Shown here: in pieces, positions 26,901 to 37,100 of the stretch | How positions within the stretch are numbered: position 1 is the stretch's first letter | Layout: the number at the start of each line of letters is the position of its first letter | Assembly: GCA_964016885.1 (NCBI GenBank) | Contig: OZ024741.1 | Span: forward strand, 415,537,081-415,601,080 | Direction: 5' to 3' | Source of the DNA: Eledone cirrhosa | Taxonomy: Eukaryota; Mollusca; Cephalopoda; Octopoda; Eledonidae | DNA: 64,000 nucleotides | Position numbers and translations under genes: made by a program | The notes under the pieces: model-generated | Told to the model about the DNA's origin: nothing | Seen by the model: the letters and a program-made list of their open reading frames with translations, nothing else | Database searches by the model: none

Positions 26901-29900
26901 TAGGGTTATAGCTGATCCTATCACTGTGGGACACCTTAGCTAGCGCTGAGTTATAATGATCAGCATTACTATTGAAGATCTCTTTATTGGCCGACAAGTT
27001 AGAGATCCTGTCAGAGACACTCTTAACTAAGGCCTTAATTATAGATCTAGGGTGATTGGACCCAGCGTTGATATACACCAGCTTCTCATTGGGTTTATGA
27101 TATGGGTGGTGTAGCTTGGTGTTGAGGTTGAGGGTGGTGTCCTGGAAATTCACTACTTTTCTATTGGGTTCCATCTCTACCTTAAGTCCTACCTTGCTAA
27201 AAAAAAGTGTCTAATTCTCCTCTTCATATTTTCGACCATTGTGGTGTTGTGGTCCACGACGGTGAAGAGTGCATCATCTCGGTACAGTCTGCCACCCAGG
27301 TTGGGTATTTCGCTCCTGATCTCGTAGAGTATGTATATCCCAACCAGGTCCGTTAGCTGGGCGGAGTCACTGGAGCCCACTGTAATGTTAAAATTATTTG
27401 GCCAGTCACTCCGGGTCCATATGTCACCACCGAATCGGATCAGGGTCTTTCTGGCGGCGTGTATGATTCGGACCTCGTCACGTGTTAGGTCTGTCCTATT
27501 CATTGCGAATATGAGTGCCTTGTTCAGGACTATGGGCGAGATAGAGGAGTAGTAATTGTTGATATCTAGTTGTATGAAGCTAGTCCTATGTTTGTCAGGT
27601 AAAAATGTAAACCAGTCCAGCACTTGGTTGGTGCAGGACCAGAGTTGTAACCTTATTTTACTCTTAAGTGTTTGCAGGATCCTATCTAAAATGCTTTTGC
27701 TAATTACCCCCATGTCTGACCGGGAGGGGGCTATCAGTCTGACCGTCAGGTTAGACTCAGAGTTTGGTTTGTGGTCCTTAATGGTAAAGTTGAACATCCA
27801 TGCTGTAAAGGTTGTTGGTTTTGTCGGCATGGACGAGTATACCTGTAGATTTCTTAAACTCGGTAATTCCATTTTCCAGTCATCTAAGGTACTCTCGACC
27901 CCGGTATGGTTGGTCGGAAAATTTGATGTTGGAAATGATGCCAATCATTTCGTTCTCAAACTCCTCCAATAGTCTGTTGTGTGTGTGTGTGTGGGGGGGG
28001 GGTCCTTTTTGATCTGAAGAGGCACTCCATGGTTTTTATGTTATTAGTATTGGGGTTTCCTCTATCAAAGTGGTAAGCCCTCCACCACATCCTGCGTATT
28101 AGGGAATCAGTACTCTTAGTGAGATTCCTGGTGTATTCTCGTTTACCCGGTAATGGGATGTCCTTCAGTGATGTCAGAGTGGTGAGTTTATTCATATTGG
28201 CTGTGGTCCTCTACTGTATGGAGCGCTCAACAGGGTGTGGAGCATGGGGTAAGCAAGAAAGTGTTGGTAAAATCCAGTACTTCAGTATGCGGATAGGGAG
28301 CAGTCAAGTTCCGGAGTTATAATAGTGACGAAACTGCATGAGTCAATTGCATGAACTCATAATCCATTATTTACTGCTATATATATTTCAATGATAGCCA
28401 GTAGAAACAATTATTATATATATAATATATATAAACGAAGGAAATGTGGTAAGGAACCAGATGGACCATAACGCACCAAAGTACTCAATACTTAGGGTAG
28501 TAGAGTGGGTCCTACTCGTTCCTATATATATATATATATATATTCATTAGTTAAGCAAAACAAGACCTCAAATTTCACAAGAAGACATTATGAAAAGATT
28601 GTCAACATATTTTAGTTTGATGTAAGGAATGTAGAGAATAATAATAATAATATTAATAATTGTTTCTACTTTTGGCACAAGGCCAGCAATTACCCAGTGT
28701 ATTACTGGTACTTTATTTTATCGATCCCATAAGGATGAAAGGCAAAGTTAACCTCGGCGGGATTTGAACTCAGAATGGCAAGGGCCAATAATAATGTCCG
28801 TTTACAATTGTTTCGCTACTCCATATAATATTTCTGGATCAGATGACTATATATCATTATTGATCTGGTTCAGTTGAAAATAATTAACATATTTAAAAAC
28901 AGAGCGGCTCATCGGAACTTCAAAGGAATATAAATTATAATAAGGAGAGAATGGTCTTGTTTTGCTTAACTAATGAATATTTCCAGCTCTGCGCGCCTAA
29001 CTTCTGCATGAACCCAGCCACCTAGCTGCTTTCTACTGCATATTGCACATTGAGCACATGCCTTTACGCTTTGGCCTCTAACTAATTCACCAATCTCTCC
29101 TCTCCTATCTCCATCTCTTTCTTTAAGATTGGTTACTCTTGAACTGTGTATATATATATATATATATAGGTTGTGAGTTCAATTCTCAGACCGGGTCATG
29201 TGTTGTTTCCTTGAGCAAGACACTTTATTTCACATTGCTCCAGTTTACTCAGCTGTAGAAATGAGATGATAGGGACTGGGGTCCCTATCATTCCACTGCA
29301 AAGTGGTCGTGGAGGTGCCACGGCAAAAAAGCACCCAGCACTCACTGTAAATGAGGTTGGTGTTAGGAAGGGCATCCAGCTGTAGAAATCAAGCCAGAAT
29401 CAGTTCCCGTCCCACCCTTGCAAGCAGGAAAAAGCGGACGTAAAATGAAATGATGATGATATATATATATAATAATTGTTTCTACTACTTTTGGCACAAG
29501 GTCAGTACATTACTGGTACTTTATTTTATCGACCCAGTAAGGATGAAAGGCAAAGTTAACCTCGGCGGGATTTGAACTCAGAATGGAAAGGGCCGTAACT
29601 CTATGCGTCAAAGAATGGAGTCCGACCCTCTACCGATACTGCCAATCCACCGCCTTCATATATATATAATAGGGTTAAAGTATCGTAGGAGAGGATGAAT
29701 CGGAGATATACAAAGAGGTGCGATACAGAATACTAAATACCAATAGCCGAAGTGTAGTGTGCTCGATACTTGGGTTGGCAGAGTTAAATATTAGAGGAGG
29801 TTAATATTTAGTGTGGTTTAAGCGTGGGAATAAGTGGATGAAGGAGTTACAAGCCGTTACATTTCTTTATATAAAGAAATGTAACGACTTATAACTCTTT

Positions 29901-29920
29901 CATCCACTCATTCATTTGCC

Positions 29921-29969
<49 letters not shown>

Positions 29970-31103
29970 CTCTGTATGATATACTTTTATCATACACTTT
30001 AACTGTTAGCACACTTCTTAATATATATCTTAATTAATTACCAACACAAGCACTAATTATAGGCAAATTAGTATGTCCATTTCAGAATCATACTAAAAGC
30101 AGGTGGGTATATAAGCCCACTAAATACATGTCTCCTAGTTGTTTGGCTGATAAACATGCCTTCTGATGAGGGTCCAAATAGGTCTGGAAATTGGCAGAAT
30201 CGGTAGAGCGTCGACCAACTCTCATTACAGCATATAGTCATGTCTCTTTACATTCTGAGTTCAAATCCCGCTGAGGTTAACTTTGCTTTTCATCCTTACA
30301 AGGTCAATAAAATAAAGTACCAGTAACGTACTAGGGTCAATTTAATCAACTCACCCCCACCATCCCCCAAAATAGATTGTTGGACTTAATTTCATAATGT
30401 TGTGGGTTCGATTCCTGGGCTGAGTTGGGTGTTGTGTTCTTGAGCAAATCACTTCATTTCATGTTGCTCCAGTATACTCAGCTGAAAATTAGTACCAACA
30501 ATAACTGTGGGTTTAACCCTGCGAGGGACTGGCATCCTGGCCAGGGGAGGAGTCTTGTACTCTCAGTCAGTTCATGTCATGAAGTACTGACCTGATGAGT
30601 GACTGGGGGTACCTGAGGCAGCCTTTAACTCTGCGATAGACTGGTGTCTTGTCTAGAGGGAAGTCATGTACTCTCTGTAACTTCATGCCATGAATAAGCG
30701 CCTGCCTGATGAGCCTTCTGGCTTCAGACAGTCTTTAGGTTAGGTAGGACGTGTACCTAAATCAGAAACCATTATTGTTATTTACCGATATTTAATCCAA
30801 TACATTGTATTTCCAGGAAAGACCTCAGTATAGAAGACACAACACAAGTTATGGAACAACCTACAATAGAACAACTTGATGAAGAGTTATATCCCTTGGT
30901 AGAAGAGCGTCCATTAGAGAGATCTTCATTTGACATGTCTATATCATCTAGTAAATCATCTGAAGAAAAACTTCCCACGTCTACACACCTTGAATATATT
31001 GTAAGGTAAGAAATAAAACTTGTTTGTTGATTGTGTTTATTTTATAAATTGTATTTCTTTAAGTTCTGCTCCATCAATCTCATTCCCGCTTGTCTCCTCT
31101 CCC

Positions 31104-31156
<53 letters not shown>

Positions 31157-34100
31157 CCTCTCATTCTTTAGACTCTCTTTCTTTCTCTCCCACTCTCCAA
31201 TATGCAGTTATATCTTAATCTGACCTTTTACTCTACATATAGTATCCAGCTGTTTACAGCTACCCTTCCTGCTGAGAACACTACAAGTTTATGAAAATTT
31301 GTATTTCTTTATATATTGTGTATTCTTTAAAAGGGCCATTTAGGTCAGGTCAGGCTTCAGCCTGCTACTGGTACCATGTGATCCAGTATGTTACTGGTAC
31401 CATGTAACTCAATATGTTACTGGTACCATGTAACCCAGTACAAAACTATTTCAAGGTTGAGTGATCAACCGTACTCAATACTTGAGCTGGTGGTGGCGGT
31501 GGTAATACTTAATCTTGTAAAAATATATTTTAAATTATATCCCAGGGCTGTGGAGAGGAACACCAAAACTCAACGTTGGACAACATTCAGAGAAATTTGT
31601 CCACCTAAACAAGTTATTAAGCGAAGAGCAGCTGTTTTGTTTCATACTGTACTGAGTAAGTTGAATTACTATTTCAATATCATCATCATCATCATTTTAC
31701 ATCCACTTTTCCATGCTTGTATGGGTTGGATGGGTCTTTTTCAGCACATCATCTCTCCACACATCACAATACATTGTCATATCTTCTGTGAGCTTCTGTG
31801 ATTTGAGATCAGCTCTCACTACTTCAGGCCAGGTCTTTCTTGGTTTACTTCTAATGCAGCTTCCTTCCACTGGGATTTCTTGGCACTTCTTCACCCAGAA
31901 ATCATCATCCATGCACATCATATGTCCATACCTGTGCAGTCTTCTCTCCTGTACACATCTGGTTTCTTCTTATATTCAGTTCATCCATACTTTGTCATTC
32001 ACACACATTAACATTGCACATCCATTGAAGCATGCTGTCTTCATTTCTCTCCAGCCCTTGCCCATCCTTTGCAGTGTAGCCCATGTCTCACTACCATGTA
32101 GCATCGTACAGTTCTTAATGTCCTGTACTGCAGTGCAGCCCATGTCTCACTACCATGTAGCATCGTACAGTTCTTAATGTCCTGTACTGCAGTGCAGCCC
32201 ATGTCTCACTACCATGTAGCATCGTACAGTTCTTAATGTCCTGTACTGCAGTGCAGCCCATGTCTCACTACCATGTAGCATCGTACAGCCGACAGTTCTT
32301 AATGTCCTGTACTGCAGTGCAGCCCATGTCTCACTACCATGTAGCATCGTACAGTTGTTAATGTCCTGTACTGCAGTGCAGCCCATGTCTCACTACCATG
32401 TAGCATCGTACAGCCGACAGTTCTTAATGTCCTGTACTGCAGTGTAGCCCATGTCTCACTACCATGTAGCATCGTACAGCCAACACTTCTTAATGTCCTG
32501 TACTGCAGTGCAGCCCATGTCTCACTACCATGTAGCATCGTACAGCCGACAGTTCTTAATGTCCTGTACTGCAGTGCAGCCCATGTCTCACTACCATGTA
32601 GCATCGTACAGCCAACACTTCTTAATGTCCTGTACTGCAGTGCAGCCCATGTCTCACTACCATGTAGCATCGTACAGCCGACAGTTCTTAATGTCCTGTA
32701 CTGCAGTGTAGCCCATGTCTCACTACCATGTAGCATCGTACAGCCGACACTTCTTAATGTCCTGTACTGCAGTGCAGCCCATGTCTCACTACCATGTAGC
32801 ATCGTACAGTTCTTAATGTCCTGTACTGCAGTGCAGCCCATGTCTCACTACCATGTAGCATCGTACAGCCGACAGTTCTTAATGTCCTGTACTGCAGTGT
32901 AGCCCATGTCTCACTACCATGTAGCATCGTACAGCCAACACTTCTTAATGTCCTGTACTGCAGTGCAGCCCATGTCTCACTACCATGTAGCATCGTACAG
33001 CCGACAGTTCTTAATGTCCTGTACTGCAGTGCAGCCCATGTCTCACTACCATGTAGCATCGTACAGCCGACACTTCTTAATGTCCTGTACTGCAGTGCAG
33101 CCCATGTCTCACTACCATGTAGCATCGTACAGCCAACACTTCTTAATGTCCTGTACTGCAGTGCAGCCCATGTCTCACTACCATGTAGCATCGTACAGCC
33201 GACAGTTCTTAATGTCCTGTACTGCAGTGCAGCCCATGTCTCACTACCATGTAGCATCGTACAGCGACACTTCTTAATGTCCTGTACTGCAGTGCAGCCC
33301 ATGTCTCACTACCATGTAGCATCGTACAACCGACAGTTCTTAACGTCCTGTACTGCAGTGCAGCCCATGTCTCACTACCATGTAGCATCGTACAGCCGAC
33401 AGTTCTTAATGTCCTGTACTGCAGTGCAGCCCATGTCTCACTACCATGTAGCATCGTACAGCCGACAGTTCTTAATGTCCTGTTCTGCAGTGCAGCCCAT
33501 GTCTCACTACCATGTAGCATCGTACAACCGACAGTTCTTAATGTCCTGTACTGCAGTGCAGCCCATGTCTCACTACCATGTAGCATCGTACAGCCGACAG
33601 TTCTTAATGTCCTGTACTGCAGTGTAGCCCATGTCTCACTACCATGTAGCATCGTACAGCCAAATCTTCTTAATGTCCTGTACTGCAGTGCAGCCCATGT
33701 CTCACTACCATGTAGCATCGTACAGCCGACAGTTCTTAATGTCCTGTACTGCAGTGCAGCCCATGTCTCACTACCATGTAGCATCGTACAGCGACACTTC
33801 TTAATGTCCTGTACTGCAGTGCAGCCCATGTCTCACTACCATGTAGCATCGTACAGCCGACAGTTCTTAATGTCCTGTACTGCAGTGTAGCCCATGTCTC
33901 ACTACCATGTAGCATCGTACAGCCGACAGTTCTTAATGTCCTGTACTGCAGTGTAGCCCATGTCTCACTACCATGTAGCATCGTACAGCCAAATCTTCTT
34001 AATGTCCTGTACTGCAGTGCAGCCCATGTCTCACTACCATGTAGCATCGTACAGCCGACAGTTCTTAATGTCCTGTACTGCAGTGCAGCCCATGTCTCAC

Positions 34101-37100
34101 TACCATGTAGCATTGTACAGCCGACAGTTCTTAATGTCCTGTACTGCAGTGCAGCCCATGTCTCACTACCATGTAGCATCGTACAGCCGACAGTTCTTAA
34201 TGTCCTGTACTGCAGTGCAGCCCATGTCTCACTACCATGTAGCATCGTACAGTTCTTAATGTCCTGTACTGCAGTGTAGCCCATGTCTCACTACCATGTA
34301 GCATCGTACAGCCAAATCTTCTTAATGTCCTGTACTGCAGTGCAGCCCATGTCTCACTACCATGTAGCATCGTACAGCCAAATCTTCTTAATGTCCTGTA
34401 CTGCAGTGCAGCCCATGTCTCACTACCATGTAGCATCATACAGCCGACACTTCTTAATGTCCTGTACTGCAGTGCAGCCCATGTCTCACTACCATGTAGC
34501 ATCGTACAGCCGACACTTCTTAATGTCCTGTACTGCAGTGTAGCCCATGTCTCACTACCATGTAGCATCGTACAGCCGACACTTCTTAATGTCCTGTACT
34601 GCAGAAAACTACATTAACAAGTCATCTGCAGTGAAATTATCACGGGTAAATCTGCAGATATGAAACTCAGACTACCCAAATATCTATAAACTGTAGCTAC
34701 TATGAAAACTCAGCTAATTTGACAGTCCTTTAATCAGAAATAGCTACCAATAGCTAATTCAAGCTGGTTTTGAGCTCTCTTCTTCTCCCTCTGCTGGTTT
34801 CTGGACACAGTTGACAGCCAATATTTGACTGTAGCTGTCACTTCTCATTAATTTACTGCTGCAGCTGGGCCAGTAAATGTGCCAAGTATAAGACAATATC
34901 TTGTCTCAACAAATATCTTATCTCAACCAATATCTCCACAGTCACTCAGAAATTCTAACACATCACAACAAAATACTTTCATCTGTGAACACTACATCAA
35001 GTAACCTGCTATCGAAACATTCTCTCTTATATCAAACCATTCACATATCCTAGTTGTCTTATATTTTGCTACATGGTGTCATCATATAATACGTCGCAAA
35101 TAAAAAATATCAAAATAAGCAATTTTCGTTTACTTGTTGGTCCTAATTGTTATTCAAACATTTAACTTAGTGAATCCCAACATAGGGCACATGCCCCACA
35201 GGAGCTGGGGAAGTAGTTCGATATTTAAGGTGGGGGGAGGGGGGGGGATTTGATAATGATGTCAATGAGATGAAACTTCAGGTTTTACCTTATAACTTTT
35301 ACACCAAGACAACTTTGGTACACATTACTGTCAGAAACTGTCTCACCTTCTCTTCCATGGTAGAAACTCCTGTCTCACCTCCTCCATGGTAGACCACATT
35401 ACTGTCAGAAACTGATGTCTCTCTTCCTACATGGTACACTACATTACTGTCAGAAACTCTTTTCTCATCTCTTCTACATGTTATTGTACATGGCACCTCC
35501 TATATGGTACACATTGCTGTCAGAAACTCCTGTCTTACCTCCACCACATGTTACTGTGTATCTGGCACCACCTATATGGTAGACATTACTGTCAGAAACT
35601 CTTGTCTCACCTCTCCTACATGTTATTGTACATCCGGCACCACCTATATGGTACACATATTACTGTCAGAAACTCCTGTCTCACCTCCACCATGTTGTAG
35701 ATGGCACCACCTACACCAATTTGTTTACACTTTGCGGTTGATCATCTGTTTTCATGTCAAAGGGATGGATAACAATTTTTGAGATGCTGTGGTGCAGAAA
35801 AGATTAGGAACCATTGGTCTAGCTGATGACCATGAGGTGGGGAACCACTGGTCAAGCTGATGACCATGAGGTGGGGAACCACTGGTCAAGCTGATGACCA
35901 TGAGGTGGGGAACCACTGGTCAAGCTGATGACCATGAGGTGGGGAACCACTGGTCAAGCTGATGACCATGAGGTGAGGAACCACTGGTCTAGCTGATGAC
36001 CATGAGGTGGGAAACCACTGGTCAAGCTGATGACCATGAGGTGAGGAACCACTGGTCAAGCTGATGACCATGAGGTGGGGAACCACTGGTCAAGCTGATG
36101 ACCATGAGGTGGGAAACCACTGGTCAAGCTGATGACCATGAGGTGGGAAACCACTGGTCTAGCTGATGACCATGAGGTGAGGAACCACTGGTCAAGCTGA
36201 TGACCATGAGGTGAGGAACCACTGGTCAAGCTGATGACCATGAGGTGGGAAACCACTGGTCTAGCTGATGACCATGAGGTGGGAAACCACTGGTCTAGCT
36301 GATGACCATGAGGTGAGGAACCACTGGTCAAGCTGATGACCATGAGATGGGGAACCACTGGTCAAGCTGATGACCATGAGGTGGGAAACCACTGGTCAAG
36401 CTGATGACCATGAGGTGGGAAACCACTGGTCTAGCTGATGACCATGAGGTGAGGAACCACTGGTCAAGCTGATGACCATGAGGTGGGGAACCACTGGTCA
36501 AGCTGATGACCATGAGGTGGGAAACCACTAGTCTAGCTGATGACCATGAGGTGGGAAACCACTGGTCTAGCTGATGACCATGAGGTGGGGAACCACTGGT
36601 CAAGCTGATGACCATGAGGTGGAAACCACTGGTTTAGCTGATGACCATGAGGTGGGAAACCACTGGTCAAGCTGATGACCATGAGGTGAGGAACCACTGG
36701 TCAAGCTGATGACCATGAGGTGGGAAACCACTGGTCTAGCTGATGACCATGAGGTGAGGAACCACTGGTCAAGCTGATGACCATGAGGTGGGAAACCACT
36801 GGTCTAGCTGATGACCATGAGGTGAGGAACCACTGGTCAAGCTGATGACCATGAGGTGGGAAACCACTGGTCTAGCTGATGACCATGAGGTGAGGAACCA
36901 CTGGTCAAGCTGATGACCATGAGGTGAGGAACCACTGGTCAAGCTGATGACCATGAGGTGGGGAGCCACTGGTCAAGCTGATGACCATGAGGTGAGAAAC
37001 CATTGGTCAAGCTGATGACCATGAGGTGAGGAACCACTGGTCAAGCTGATGACCATGAGGTGGGAAACCACTGGTCTAGCTGATGACCATGAGGTGAGGA

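Larger units (their letters stand above)
24437..28401 (-). mobile_element. Penelope-like retroelement with GIY-YIG endonuclease, degenerate
   Basis: Read on the minus strand, the element has an N-terminal block (27956-28195), an RT domain (27189-27944 and upstream), an RT C-terminal part and long linker (25912-27174), and a GIY-YIG endonuclease ending at 25694. Near-identical direct repeats of about 75 bp bound it (28324-28400 and 24437-24510), the pseudo-LTR arrangement typical of Penelope-like elements. A hammerhead ribozyme motif lies in the downstream repeat region. At least three frame breaks are visible: at the G9/(GT)n tract near 27990, at an A8 run (27199-27206) after the RT catalytic core, and at about 25918 within the endonuclease. 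The element is dead and lies antisense in the intron between kleisin exons 4 and 5. Confidence 0.9.

Noticed and set aside
32174..34568. Minus-strand frames repeating TMLHGSETWAALQYRTLRT.
   Set aside because: This is a minisatellite built from a LINE fragment. Frames stay open only because 66 bp is divisible by 3, and they break at the 59-bp units.
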